From IMG/VR virus record IMGVR_UViG_3300010391_000044, positions 1 to 63,756 of that record: a stretch of DNA of 63,756 nucleotides; one strand, 5' to 3'. The notes beneath the pieces are model-generated. The model had not been told where the DNA came from. It saw only the letters and a program-made list of their open reading frames with translations, and made no database searches. Made by a program: the position numbers and the translations under genes. The first letter of the stretch is position 1, and each line of letters begins with the position of its first letter. This document shows, piece after piece, positions 30,057-38,423 of the stretch. Origin of the DNA: a virus.

Positions 30057-30827
30057 ATGCTGAATAGCGTATTCTACCTAAAGCACCGCGACGATGAGTT
30101 CTTCGACCGGGCCGAGGTCGTGGTCGTACCGCGCTATAAGACCAGCGGGCTCTCGGGCGATGAGTGGCGGGTCTCCGCCACGCTGCGCCTCTATCGGAAA
30201 GGGGTCGTGGTCCATGAACGCAGTTTCGGGGACTTCGAGACGGCCTGTACGTTCCTGCCGAGCGAGATCATTCGAGCCCGAGAGAACGGATTGCCGGACG
30301 GCTTCGATCACAAGTTGGATGAACTCAAATGCTTCCAGCCATCGTGTCCCGCTCCGGGGACCACGGAGGTACGGCTCAAGCAGCGATTCTCGGCACAGGG
30401 CGAGCGCCTCGATCCGAGCGAACTCCAGTTGTTTGAACACCGCCGCCGCTTCTGTCCGGAGCACGCCGAACGTGGGGATTGTGGGCGGGAAGATTCCGAC
30501 GCGAACTATGAGGTAGTGGCGCCGTCGGTGCAGCCAGCATCGCCCTTCCCGAAGCCGCGGACGAAGGACCGTCTAGCTGAAGTCCTCCGTGCCGAGGGTC
30601 TTCCCGAGATGGAACGAGCCGCGCGCGCTGGCCACTACGACGATTATGAAAGTGACATCGCCACGCCGATCATCCAACTCGTGGCCGACCTCCGAAGCGC
30701 TGGCCGGGAGGATCTGGCGAAGCGCGCCATGGAGGGCGAATGGGACGGCACGAAGCAGGAAGGCGAGGCCTGGTTCAATCGGGAGGGCAAGGATCTGCTG
30801 CGGAGCCCGTTACGCCCAGGCCAATGA
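30057..30827 (+). CDS. Hypothetical protein
   Basis: 256 aa. A beta-rich N-terminal domain (FFDRAEVVVVPRYKTSG, LRLYRKGVVVHERSFG), a Cys/His-containing middle (CFQPSCPAPGTTE, FCPEHAERGDC) and a helical C-terminal domain ending KDLLRSPLRPG. ATG 30057 is chosen over 30045 because GGAGGG lies just before it. No family recognised. Confidence 0.55.
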   Translation: MLNSVFYLKHRDDEFFDRAEVVVVPRYKTSGLSGDEWRVSATLRLYRKGVVVHERSFGDFETACTFLPSEIIRARENGLPDGFDHKLDELKCFQPSCPAPGTTEVRLKQRFSAQGERLDPSELQLFEHRRRFCPEHAERGDCGREDSDANYEVVAPSVQPASPFPKPRTKDRLAEVLRAEGLPEMERAARAGHYDDYESDIATPIIQLVADLRSAGREDLAKRAMEGEWDGTKQEGEAWFNREGKDLLRSPLRPGQ

Positions 30828-31003
30828 GCGAACCACACGTCGGGCTCCACGGGCTAGTTTTCAAGAAGTGGTGCGCGTTCTGCCGTCAGACCTATGAGAC
30901 GACACGGCGGCATGCACCGGACTGCGGAAAGCCGGAGTGTCAGCGCAAGCGGATCAACTCCACCCGGAAGTATCGCGTGAGGAAATCGAATGGAAACTCC
31001 TGA
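30824..31003 (+). CDS. 59-residue zinc-finger protein
   Basis: WCAFCRQTYETTRRHAPDCG and KPECQRKRINSTRKYRVRK: CxxC, then C-x4-C followed by a strongly basic helix. Resembles the N-terminal DNA-contact domain of HNH enzymes without the nuclease part. Confidence 0.6.
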   Translation: MSEPHVGLHGLVFKKWCAFCRQTYETTRRHAPDCGKPECQRKRINSTRKYRVRKSNGNS

Positions 31004-31316
31004 TCCCGTGCGGCAATGCGAGACCCATGAGGAATGTCTGGCGCTCTACCGGACAATCCCGGACGAGCAGAAACAGCCAGCACTGGCTTTCCTCCGCGAG
31101 CGACTTTCCGCAGAGGCCGAGGAGATCCGTCGGATCCACAGGGCCAATCCCGAGAGCTGGTGGGCGGTCGGGCATTTCGGACCAGGCATGGCGATCCGGA
31201 ATGCGTTACGGTCCGCGGGGTTCGGCGAGACGTACTTTCACATTGCGAATATGGACGATATTTATATCCAGCTCATCGAAGACTCCCTGGGACTCGTTGC
31301 AGAGCCAGAGGGATAA
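30990..31316 (+). CDS. Conserved-type small phage protein
   Basis: 108 aa. ESWWAVGHFGPGMAIRNALR and MDDIYIQLIEDSLG form a pattern I have seen in uncharacterised phage proteins (WW-x-GxFxxGMxIRNxLR ... DDxYxxLIExAL). Function unknown. Overlaps the preceding gene by 14 bases. Confidence 0.6.
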   Translation: METPDPVRQCETHEECLALYRTIPDEQKQPALAFLRERLSAEAEEIRRIHRANPESWWAVGHFGPGMAIRNALRSAGFGETYFHIANMDDIYIQLIEDSLGLVAEPEG

Positions 31317-31317
31317 C

Positions 31318-31512
31318 ATGGGCGCCTTCGGTCGGTACCGGCGGAAGATTCTGAAGGCTCGTGGGGAATTGGCGAAGGCGCCGCGCACCAAAGGGCCCCG
31401 GCTCACCGTCTCCCCTTACCGGGTGCAGCAGCACGATTCCCTGATGCTCGGGATGGTCCGGCAAATGGTCGCGCTGTTCCGCCGCACGCCCCAGCCGAAG
31501 CGCACGCCGTGA
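31318..31512 (+). CDS. 64-residue basic protein
   Basis: Arg/Lys-rich throughout (FGRYRRKILKARGELAKAPR, MVALFRRTPQPKRTP). Likely nucleic-acid binding. It starts one base after the previous stop; no recognised family. Confidence 0.5.
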   Translation: MGAFGRYRRKILKARGELAKAPRTKGPRLTVSPYRVQQHDSLMLGMVRQMVALFRRTPQPKRTP

Positions 31513-31529
31513 TCACCGGAGGCAAGGGG

Positions 31530-31997
31530 ATGACTGGGCATCATCCAGTGAATCATCTGGGAGACTTCCTTGGGTGGGAAACTCCGCCCGACATCCTGAA
31601 GGCTCTCGGGCGCTTCGACTTCGACCCCCGCGTGACCGGGCTGAATAGTCTCAGCCGCCCCTGGTCCGGCCGCGTCTTCCTTAACCCACCCTACGATAGG
31701 AACATCCACCTCTGGCTCTCGCGTCTCTATAATCACGGTGATGGCATTGCGTTAATTTTCGCACGCACGGAGACCAGGCACTTCCATGATTGGGTCTGGC
31801 GGCGAGCCGATGGTGTATTTTTCTTCAAGGGACGCCTTCATTTCTATCGCCATGGATTGCGTGCCAAAGACAACGCCGGAGCACCGAGTTGTCTCGTCGC
31901 GTATGGTGAGCGGAACGACGAGAGTTTGCGCACCTGCTCACTCGCAGGATATTACGTTGCACTCCCGTCAGACCGTGTTACCAGCAATTCTCCTTGA
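31530..31997 (+). CDS. Phage N6-adenine DNA methyltransferase (Dam family)
   Basis: 155 aa from ATG 31530, behind GGAGG; a GTG at 31509 in the same frame overlaps the upstream stop and is the alternative. GWETPPDILKAL, FDFDPRVTG and the catalytic RVFLNPPYDRNIHLWLSRL (NPPY) followed by ALIFARTETRHFHDWVW and DGVFFFKGRLHF match the phage Dam-type family (PF05869-like). Expected to methylate adenine in phage DNA, protecting it from host restriction. Confidence 0.85.
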   Translation: MTGHHPVNHLGDFLGWETPPDILKALGRFDFDPRVTGLNSLSRPWSGRVFLNPPYDRNIHLWLSRLYNHGDGIALIFARTETRHFHDWVWRRADGVFFFKGRLHFYRHGLRAKDNAGAPSCLVAYGERNDESLRTCSLAGYYVALPSDRVTSNSP

Positions 31998-32067
31998 CAA
32001 ATCCTGAACGCTTGGCTAACAATCCCTGAAATTCCACACGGTTACCCTTCCCCTCCCTGGAGTCTGC

Positions 32068-32349
32068 ATGAACGACGATATCGTCTCCGCCGTTCGCACG
32101 CTCCTCACGGAGCGGTTCAAGGTTGCCCGTGGTCTCTGGGCGGATTGCGCAGGCATTCGGGCCTTGGCCAGGGAGCACGGACTTTCCGAGCGCGACTACT
32201 GCCAGGCCTTTATCAACTCCAACTTCGCCGGCTTCCAGATCAACTTCCCTCGCCCCGTGGACATGGAGCAGCTACATAGCCGCTTTCGCCTCGCGGCGGA
32301 TGAGGCCTTTGCGGCGGCCGGCGCGACGCATCCGGAGAACCGGGGATGA
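32068..32349 (+). CDS. Hypothetical protein
   Basis: 93 aa, helical (DDIVSAVRTLLTERFKVARG, ERDYCQAFINSNFAGFQIN). No family recognised. A short gap of 70 bases precedes it with CCCTGGAGTCTGC as ribosome-binding region. Confidence 0.5.
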   Translation: MNDDIVSAVRTLLTERFKVARGLWADCAGIRALAREHGLSERDYCQAFINSNFAGFQINFPRPVDMEQLHSRFRLAADEAFAAAGATHPENRG

Positions 32350-32642
32350 TCGAGACCAAGGATGCCGTCATTTTCGCGCGGCCGGACGGGGCGCTGGTGC
32401 TATTTCTTCGGGCGGTCCGGCCGGTCTTAGCGAAACCGCCCTTCCGGTATTGGCTCAGCGGGGAGACGCCAGAAACAAGTCCAGTCGAACGTCGCCTCTG
32501 CTACACCGCGGCCATCACCGGTGAGCGGATCCAGTGCCAGGCATGCGGCGTCTCGGTTCGGGTTGTGGCGGAATCGCGCGTACCTCTTCGATTCGTCTGT
32601 CTCGATTGCGAGGACAAGGAACTCGCGGAAACCGTTCGGTGA
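32346..32642 (+). CDS. Small zinc-ribbon protein
   Basis: 98 aa. Beta-rich N-terminus, then IQCQACGVSVRVVAESRVP and FVCLDCEDKE: a C-terminal four-Cys zinc ribbon. ATGA overlaps with both neighbours. Confidence 0.6.
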   Translation: MIETKDAVIFARPDGALVLFLRAVRPVLAKPPFRYWLSGETPETSPVERRLCYTAAITGERIQCQACGVSVRVVAESRVPLRFVCLDCEDKELAETVR

Positions 32643-33460
32643 AACGGAAGCGGCTCAAGGATTGGCACGACGTCGGCAAGAAGGCGGCGGAGATTCTCAA
32701 CGAAGTGGATCAAATGGAACTGCGCAAACGCAACAAAGAGCGGCAGGCAGATGCGGCCGCCACGGAGCGGGGCGAATGGCCGCCGAGTCAATCTGTGCCC
32801 GTCCCGATCAATCCGCGCGATCTCATTCTCCCGGGCCTGGACCCGCTGACCCCGCCTACCGTCAAGGATCTCCCCTCCGAGCCCACGAATGCCCGCGACA
32901 TCCTGTTCGCCCACATGGTCGGCGGGTTGGAGATGCTGCGGGCCATGGCGCTGTCCTGTGAAGTCCCGCTGGGGATCCGGAAGGACGCTGCCGCGCTCCT
33001 GGCCAAACTCGGGGCTGCGGCGATGCCGAAGCGGAGCGAGCACGTCTCGGCCAGCCTGAGCCGCGTCCAGATCGAGAAGATCTCCGGGTCCCTCGACCAT
33101 CTGACGCCGGAATCCCTGGCCGAGCTGCTGGGCAGCGCCCCCTTGGACGCCCCGGCCCTCCCCGCGGCGCCACCGATCGACGTGACCCCGGTGGAGCCCG
33201 ACGTGCAGCGGCGGCTGATCGTGGAGGAACGGATCCGCCGCGTGCTCAAGAAGCATGGCGACCTTACGCTCGCGCGCATCCAGGACGGGATCTCTGATTC
33301 TGGGTGGAAGGCCCCCGAGGAATGGACCGAGGTCCTGGAGGACATGATCAAGCGCGGGATCGTCACGCTCCTCAAACCGACCGGCATGGGTCGGCGGGAG
33401 CGGTACGCCTTGGCGAAGAAGATCAAGAAGAGCAACGGCAATGGCAAAGTGCCGCGATAA
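32639..33460 (+). CDS. DNA-binding protein, candidate small terminase subunit
   Basis: 273 aa from GTG 32639. A helical N-terminus (KRLKDWHDVGKKAAEILNEV), a central region (ARDILFAHMVGGLEMLRAMA, GIRKDAAALLAKLGAAAMP) and a C-terminal winged helix (RVLKKHGDLTLARIQDGIS, EVLEDMIKRGIVTLLK). It lies about 2.7 kb upstream of the large terminase with no better small-subunit candidate in between. The role is inferred from position and DNA-binding form. Confidence 0.5.
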   Translation: MKRKRLKDWHDVGKKAAEILNEVDQMELRKRNKERQADAAATERGEWPPSQSVPVPINPRDLILPGLDPLTPPTVKDLPSEPTNARDILFAHMVGGLEMLRAMALSCEVPLGIRKDAAALLAKLGAAAMPKRSEHVSASLSRVQIEKISGSLDHLTPESLAELLGSAPLDAPALPAAPPIDVTPVEPDVQRRLIVEERIRRVLKKHGDLTLARIQDGISDSGWKAPEEWTEVLEDMIKRGIVTLLKPTGMGRRERYALAKKIKKSNGNGKVPR

Positions 33461-34118
33461 AGTGTTCTTCGTGAGCAAGACGCGTCTCCTGTATGACGGG
33501 TGCACACGGCGTCTCCAGCCGCGTGATCGAATCTACTTAGTCTCTCTCCCGAAGCGGCGCTGGATCGTCGTCGAGCAGCCCATGAATATGGACGGGTTCC
33601 TGGTGGTGGAGGAAACGTCTCAAGGGGAGTGGATCGCGGCGACGATCGCGTTCCTGCGGTGGCTGATTCGGGTCTATGAGTGGATCGTTTTCCGAGGCTT
33701 CCGGACCTACTGTTGGATGTACGGAAAGATCCCGAAGCCGGATCCATTCGGCATATTCCGTCTGCCCTTCACACCGTTCTGGACCGCTGGAGCCGGTGAG
33801 CATCCGTGGCTCGATCATGTGCCGCCGCCCAATATTGTGGATAACGTCTTCACTGCAACGCCGTTATTCCCTACGCTGATTGGTGGAGAAATGGCAGAGC
33901 AGCGGCAACCGGCGGCGCCTACCGGGGCCATACTCAACGGTGGAGATCAGATTCGATGGCCTTGGATTTACGGTGATCCCCGTCTGGTCGCTGAATGGGA
34001 TCCGGCTGCCGCGCAACTCGGGTGTGCCGCTCCCGGCTCCATCGTGCGAATGCGAGCAGATAATGCAATCGAGTATATCCCGGCGCCGCCGAGCGCCGCG
34101 CATCGCGATCCCGCGTGA
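33441..34118 (+). CDS. Hypothetical protein
   Basis: 225 aa. An N-terminal beta domain (KTRLLYDGCTRRLQPRDRIY, RRWIVVEQPMNMDGFLVVEE), an aromatic middle (WLIRVYEWIVFRGFRTYCWM) and a Pro-rich C-terminus. Overlaps the preceding gene by 20 bases and the HNH gene by 56. No family recognised. Confidence 0.55.
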   Translation: MAKCRDKVFFVSKTRLLYDGCTRRLQPRDRIYLVSLPKRRWIVVEQPMNMDGFLVVEETSQGEWIAATIAFLRWLIRVYEWIVFRGFRTYCWMYGKIPKPDPFGIFRLPFTPFWTAGAGEHPWLDHVPPPNIVDNVFTATPLFPTLIGGEMAEQRQPAAPTGAILNGGDQIRWPWIYGDPRLVAEWDPAAAQLGCAAPGSIVRMRADNAIEYIPAPPSAAHRDPA

Positions 34119-34572
34119 CGCGAACGGGCGACCGATCTGCCGGCAGTGCGGGGCAGTGATCCCGCGCGGGCGGTATGCCTACTGCTCCGAGCTGTGCGCG
34201 CGCGAGTACCTCATCCGTGCTGATCCGGATTTCGCGGGCCTGGAGTTCCGACGGCGGTACGGGACGCACTGCACCGGGTGTGGCCTCGATGAAGAGGTGG
34301 CGTTGCGCGCCTATCGGGCGGCCATCGCTCTCCTGCAAGGGACCGCGGCCGAGGGACTGCTTCTGCCCTGGGAGCCCTTCGCGCTGGATCACATCCGACC
34401 CGTGGCGGACGGGGGCGGGGAATGCGACCTGGAGAATTACCGGCTCCTCTGTCGTAAGTGCCATGGCGGCGTGACCGGTAAATGGCTGCGGGAGCGGGCG
34501 GCGCGCCGGAAAGCGGGCGGACCGTGGGCGGCGAGTGCCCGGCAGAAGGTTGGCTACCGTGTGCCCGTATGA
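34063..34572 (+). CDS. HNH endonuclease near the packaging genes
   Basis: 169 aa from ATG 34063. An N-terminal zinc ribbon (ICRQCGAVIPRGRYAYCSEL, CAREYL), TGCGLDEEVALRAYR, then ALDHIRPVADGGGECDLENY and LCRKCHGGVTGKW: the full HNH core. HNH proteins next to terminase genes can assist packaging in some phages (HK97-type), so this one may be functional rather than a homing element. Confidence 0.78.
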   Translation: MQSSISRRRRAPRIAIPRDANGRPICRQCGAVIPRGRYAYCSELCAREYLIRADPDFAGLEFRRRYGTHCTGCGLDEEVALRAYRAAIALLQGTAAEGLLLPWEPFALDHIRPVADGGGECDLENYRLLCRKCHGGVTGKWLRERAARRKAGGPWAASARQKVGYRVPV

Positions 34573-34751
34573 GCCGGCATGTTCGATGCCCCGGATGCCA
34601 TCGGACGTTGTTCAAGGTGACGGAGGAATCCTCGATTGATTTGGGCATCGAGCCCACGGAAGGCTGGATCTACTGTCGATCCTGCAAATGTGTACACAGC
34701 TTCGGCAGGAAGAATCAGCCGTCCGATGAAATAAAAGCCAAGGTCCCGTGA
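34569..34751 (+). CDS. Com-like zinc-ribbon protein
   Basis: 60 aa. VRCPGCHRTLFKV and IYCRSCKCVHSF match the Mu Com layout (CxxC-x3-LFK, then CxxC). Mu Com is an mRNA-binding translational activator of the mom modification gene. The match rests on two short blocks, so homology is likely but function is not shown. A GNRA-capped terminator follows. Confidence 0.6.
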   Translation: MSRHVRCPGCHRTLFKVTEESSIDLGIEPTEGWIYCRSCKCVHSFGRKNQPSDEIKAKVP

Positions 34752-34780
34752 GGCCGTAGGACCAAGCAGAGCCCCTTGAG

Positions 34781-34822
34781 GCCGAGTTGCGCGAGCAATC
34801 GCGTGGCTCGGCTTTTTGTTTT
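34781..34822 (+). terminator. GNRA-capped intrinsic terminator
   Basis: GCCGAGTTGCGCGA, tetraloop GCAA, TCGCGTGGCTCGGC form a 14-bp stem (three wobble pairs), followed by TTTTTGTTTT. It separates the Com-like gene from the next gene; the ribosome-binding site of that gene (GGGGGAT) starts right after the T-run. Confidence 0.85.
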
Positions 34823-34833
34823 GGGGGATCGCG

Positions 34834-35145
34834 ATGGCGAAGTCGAAAGCGCTGGTGAAGGCGACGACCGAATGGGCCGAGCCCGAGGCCGACGAGGTCA
34901 AAGGGGAGGTGATCGGCAAGGCGGGGCGGCATCATGGGGCGGAGTATGTCCAACGCAGCAAGGAACAGAACAAGGAGGATCGGGCGCGATACCTGCGCAA
35001 CTATGGCGGTCGGGAAAAAGATCGGCGGAGGATCCCGCCGCCTGAAGCGCAAATCAGCGGTAGGACCCATAAGTCGAGTTCCAGAATCCGATTTGGGACC
35101 ACACTCTTCCGGAAGAACTACGATCTGATCCGGTGGGACCGGTAG
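34834..35145 (+). CDS. Basic hypothetical protein abutting an HNH insertion
   Basis: 103 aa, strongly charged (LVKATTEWAEPEADEVKGEV, NKEDRARYLRNYGGREKDRR). The last 9 codons overlap the convergent minus-strand HNH gene, so the natural C-terminus may have been altered by that insertion. No family recognised. Confidence 0.5.
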   Translation: MAKSKALVKATTEWAEPEADEVKGEVIGKAGRHHGAEYVQRSKEQNKEDRARYLRNYGGREKDRRRIPPPEAQISGRTHKSSSRIRFGTTLFRKNYDLIRWDR

Positions 35146-35789
35146 TAGCGCGTACTACTTAGGCGTCGGCAAGTCTTGCAGTAACGAATGGGCCATCCGC
35201 GCTTTAGGTATGTGCCGTCGTATGGGAGACCGCAAGTGTGGACCGGACGATTCCGTAGAGCGGCGCGACGGATATTTTCTCTCTGCGTTGATTCTATAAC
35301 GTGTTCCGTCGAAGTGACATTCACGCAACTGGGATTATTGCACACATGTTCGAGGATTTCGCCTTGAGGCCATCTTCCATGGATAAGGCGCCAGGCGACC
35401 CGATGGGCGCGCCGTTTCTTACGGACGCCGTCAAGGGTCACGTAAAACCTACCGTAGCCGTCTTTGTCCTTTTGGCCAATCCATTCCCAGCATCTCTTTG
35501 CCTTGCGAACCTTCTCCCAAAACCGATCAGCGATGGGTCGCATGCCAGGTCCAATCCCTCGCCGATTGTGCCCGCGAAGGTAGCGGCGATGCCTGCCCCA
35601 CCGGCTTGGACCTTTCGGGGTAATCATCGCGCCGCATCCACAGGCACATGGCGCGCGCGGACCCTGACGATCCCACCAATCCGGACCTCTGCTACCATGG
35701 TGATTCACAAAGCGGCACCGTCTACCGTACCGATTATGCCGGTTGATGAACGTCCCGCATCCGCATGCGCAGGGGATCTTCTTAGCCAC
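35118..35789 (-). CDS. HNH homing endonuclease on the opposite strand
   Basis: 223 aa from GTG 35789 (GAGGTAATCC upstream). Two N-terminal zinc knuckles (CACGCGTFINRHN and CACGCGAMITPKG), CWEWIGQKDKDGYGRFYV, RAHRVAWRLIHGRWP, then the HNH core EHVCNNPSCVNVTSTEHVIE. It is the only minus-strand gene between 17.7 and 51.6 kb, which supports recent invasion. Confidence 0.88.
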   Translation of the reverse strand: MAKKIPCACGCGTFINRHNRYGRRCRFVNHHGSRGPDWWDRQGPRAPCACGCGAMITPKGPSRWGRHRRYLRGHNRRGIGPGMRPIADRFWEKVRKAKRCWEWIGQKDKDGYGRFYVTLDGVRKKRRAHRVAWRLIHGRWPQGEILEHVCNNPSCVNVTSTEHVIESTQRENIRRAALRNRPVHTCGLPYDGTYLKRGWPIRYCKTCRRLSSTRYYRSHRIRS

Positions 35790-35812
35790 GGATTACCTCA
35801 CGGAGATATTCG

Positions 35813-36136
35813 ATGACACAAGACACAATCATGATTCTGGTGACCATTCTTAGCGCGGCGATCTTAGTGAACATTTTACCTCTTTTGCTCCTGATCCGCC
35901 AGCAGGAATTACGGAAAGCGCTCGCGCAGTCTCTTCAGTCGATCCAGATTCAATTAGCTTTTGTGTCGGGAAGAATAGGCCTCCGCAACCGCGACCTGGA
36001 GGCCCAGGTTCCACTGACAAAGGAGCCAGAAGGCAACACGGATGCCGAGGGCTTTACCGAATGGAACGAGGCGGCGTGGATGCTGGCACGGGCGGAGGAA
36101 GAAGCCGGGGTAGCGGAGGGCGCTGGTGAACGATAG
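35813..36136 (+). CDS. Small membrane protein before the terminase
   Basis: 107 aa. One hydrophobic helix (MILVTILSAAILVNILPLLL), then a helical polar part (RKALAQSLQSIQIQLAFVSG) and an acidic tail. The stop overlaps the terminase start by 11 bases. Role unknown. Confidence 0.6.
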   Translation: MTQDTIMILVTILSAAILVNILPLLLLIRQQELRKALAQSLQSIQIQLAFVSGRIGLRNRDLEAQVPLTKEPEGNTDAEGFTEWNEAAWMLARAEEEAGVAEGAGER

Positions 36137-37997
36137 CGGCGGGATGGACTCCACGGCGCTCCGGCGATTCCTTGGGACACCCGAGGGACGGGCCGCGGCG
36201 CAGCTCTCCCTGTACCGCCGGGATTTTCGTCGGCTCGCCTCCGATCAGTTGCGGGTCAAGACCAAGCCGCCGAATCCACGGATCGTCCCCATGAGTCCGC
36301 TCCTCGCCCCGCAAGAGGACTTCCTGCGATCCGTTGAGCGCCAAAAAGAGGAACTCGGCGATATCGTCCGCCAGGTCTGGCTGAAATCGCGGCAGCAAGG
36401 GGGGTCTACTCTCGCCTCCGCGCTCTCGTTTCAGCGGGCCGGCCTCAGCCCGAATATCAATGCGCTCACCGTCGCGAACGATAAGCCGACCTCGGAAAAC
36501 CTGTTCCGCATCATCAAGCTCTTCCACGAATCCCTCGATCCCGGCATTCGACCCAAGACGAAGTACAACACAAAAAGAGATCTCACGTTTGAGGATGAGG
36601 CTGACCCCGATGCGGGCCTGCGATCCTCCTACATGGTGGATACGGCGAACAACGTGGACGTCGGCGTGTCGCGTACGATCACCATGCTGCACCTCAGCGA
36701 AGTGGCCCGGTATGGGAAGGCGGAGAAGGCGATCTCCACCGTGCTGGGATCCATCCCGCTGGTGCCTGGCACGTCCATCATCATGGAATCGACCGCCTAC
36801 ATCATGGGCGCCTACTTTAAGTCCATGGTCGAGCGGGCCCGACGCCAGGAGGGGGCGTGGCGGTTCTGCTTCGTGCCCTGGACGCGGTCCCCGGAATACA
36901 GCATGCCGCTGGCACCGCGCGAGCACCTGGCCCTCACCCGAGATGAGCAGCGGCTGGTCAGAGATTTCAGCCTGACGCTGGAACAGATCAAATGGCGCCG
37001 CTTCAAGATCGCGGAGATGAAGGGCGACGAGATCGCCTTTATGATGGATTTCCCCCTCACCGTCGAGGAAGCCTTTGTGACGCTCGGCTACTCGATCTTC
37101 CGGCCCACGCTGATCCGGAAACTCGCCCTGCACCTGAAGCCGCCTGTCCGCCGCTGCGAGATCTTTCCGGAACGGAACGCGATCCTGGACATCCCGGAAG
37201 GCAATCTGTGGATCTGGGAGTCGCCGCAGCCGACTGCGGACTATGACATCGCGGCCGACGTCTCCCTGGAGGACGAAGGGGACGAGATCGACCCGGATGA
37301 CCCCGAGGCCCGCCAGCGGACAGACGACGCGAAGGCGCACGATTTCTCGACCATCGAAGTGGTGCGGCGGGGCAGCTTGGAGCAGGTCGCCGAATGGAAA
37401 GGGCGCGTCGCGCCCATCCGCCTGGCCGAGATGCTCGCGTGCCTCGGGTACTACTACAACACGGCGCAGCTCGCACCCGAGGTCCGGGGAATCGGCGTGG
37501 CCACCAGCGGGCATCTGTCCACGGTCCTCCGGTATCCGAACATCCATCGCTGGCGGTACCGCGATCGTGTGCAGCTCAAACTCTCCCCGTATGCCGGATG
37601 GGATACGGGGTGGAAAGCCAAACAGTACCTGATTGCCTTCGCGCTCAGCGTCGTCGCCTCCCGGGCGGATACGGAGCCGTTGGTCCACTCGGAGCGTCTG
37701 CTCGATGAGATCAAAACCTTCATCCGCTCCGGCTACGCGTCCTACGAGGCGGCCTCGGGGTATCACGATGACCTCGTCATGGCCTGGCTCATTGCGCTCG
37801 TGACCTCGAACGACGAAGACTTCAGCAAGTTCGTCGATGAAGAGGAATCCAAGAGCGCTCAAACAGGCGAGCGGTTCTACGAACCAGGGAAAGCCCCGAA
37901 ACGGCTCGATGTCGATCCCGCCTACACGGATGCGGACGCGGAGGCCGATGACTTTCGGCTGATCGGCAGCGGGACGGAGGTGGACGGATGGTCTTAG
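36126..37997 (+). CDS. terL: Terminase large subunit
   Basis: 623 aa from GTG 36126 (ATG 36144 possible). ATPase domain: VWLKSRQQGGSTLAS (about 85-98, the arginine-rich Walker A form), MLHLSEVARYG (Walker B, about 188-198), STAYIMG. C-terminal nuclease: ADVSLEDEGDE and YHDDLVMAWLI provide the Asp residues of the RNase H-like fold. It powers DNA packaging into the procapsid and cuts concatemers. Followed directly by a zinc protein and the portal gene. Confidence 0.92.
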   Translation: MNDSGGMDSTALRRFLGTPEGRAAAQLSLYRRDFRRLASDQLRVKTKPPNPRIVPMSPLLAPQEDFLRSVERQKEELGDIVRQVWLKSRQQGGSTLASALSFQRAGLSPNINALTVANDKPTSENLFRIIKLFHESLDPGIRPKTKYNTKRDLTFEDEADPDAGLRSSYMVDTANNVDVGVSRTITMLHLSEVARYGKAEKAISTVLGSIPLVPGTSIIMESTAYIMGAYFKSMVERARRQEGAWRFCFVPWTRSPEYSMPLAPREHLALTRDEQRLVRDFSLTLEQIKWRRFKIAEMKGDEIAFMMDFPLTVEEAFVTLGYSIFRPTLIRKLALHLKPPVRRCEIFPERNAILDIPEGNLWIWESPQPTADYDIAADVSLEDEGDEIDPDDPEARQRTDDAKAHDFSTIEVVRRGSLEQVAEWKGRVAPIRLAEMLACLGYYYNTAQLAPEVRGIGVATSGHLSTVLRYPNIHRWRYRDRVQLKLSPYAGWDTGWKAKQYLIAFALSVVASRADTEPLVHSERLLDEIKTFIRSGYASYEAASGYHDDLVMAWLIALVTSNDEDFSKFVDEEESKSAQTGERFYEPGKAPKRLDVDPAYTDADAEADDFRLIGSGTEVDGWS

Positions 37998-38359
37998 GGA
38001 TCGTCCAAATCGCCGCCGCTGAGTGTTCCCGATGTGGGGTGCGCGTAGAGCGCTCGGTCCTGAAGGAGAGCCTGCCCTTCCGGGCGATTTGCGGCGCCTG
38101 CGGGAACCATGTGACCCTGCCGCATCCCCGAGAACGGAACGGCGCGGGCACGCGAACTCGGGTCTGCCTCGATTGTGGGAGGCGGCTCGCTTCAATCACC
38201 GCAGCGGACACCGCGCGCGGGACCACCCGGGGGGTCCGCCTCTGGGTCTGCCGCGCCTGCCGGGTGCATCACCGGCAGGATGAACCGGGGCAGGATGACT
38301 CGCGATTCTTCTACCTGTGGAGCCGAAGCCGGGACACCAATGGCGAAGGTGAACCCTGA
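37988..38359 (+). CDS. Double zinc-ribbon protein
   Basis: 123 aa. CSRCGVRVERSVLKESL and CGACGNHVTL form one ribbon; CLDCGRRLASI and VCRACRVHH the second. The tail is acidic. It overlaps the terminase by 10 bases and lies among packaging genes; role unknown. Confidence 0.6.
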   Translation: MVLGIVQIAAAECSRCGVRVERSVLKESLPFRAICGACGNHVTLPHPRERNGAGTRTRVCLDCGRRLASITAADTARGTTRGVRLWVCRACRVHHRQDEPGQDDSRFFYLWSRSRDTNGEGEP

Positions 38360-38423
38360 CGATACAATAAGCACCGCGGATTTCCACCGTATCCTCGTCA
38401 CACTAGCGAAGGAGGTCGTATGA
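38340..38423 (+). CDS. 27-residue peptide MAKVNPDDTIS...
   Basis: ATG 38340 begins MAKVNPDDTISTADFHRILV then TLAKEVV. The first codons resemble a 36-codon frame at 60326 (MAKRSPDDTIS), and the DNA CCTGACGATACAATA is shared exactly. Either a mini-gene family or a shared regulatory sequence. Confidence 0.45.
   Translation: MAKVNPDDTISTADFHRILVTLAKEVV

Noticed and set aside
33880-34062. N-terminal extension of the HNH gene at 34063
   Set aside because: Overlaps a well-composed gene in another frame by 239 bases; the HNH domain only begins after 34063.
36054-38195. 713-codon frame antisense to the terminase
   Set aside because: A mirror of codon bias in a GC-rich gene; the sense strand has clear TerL motifs.
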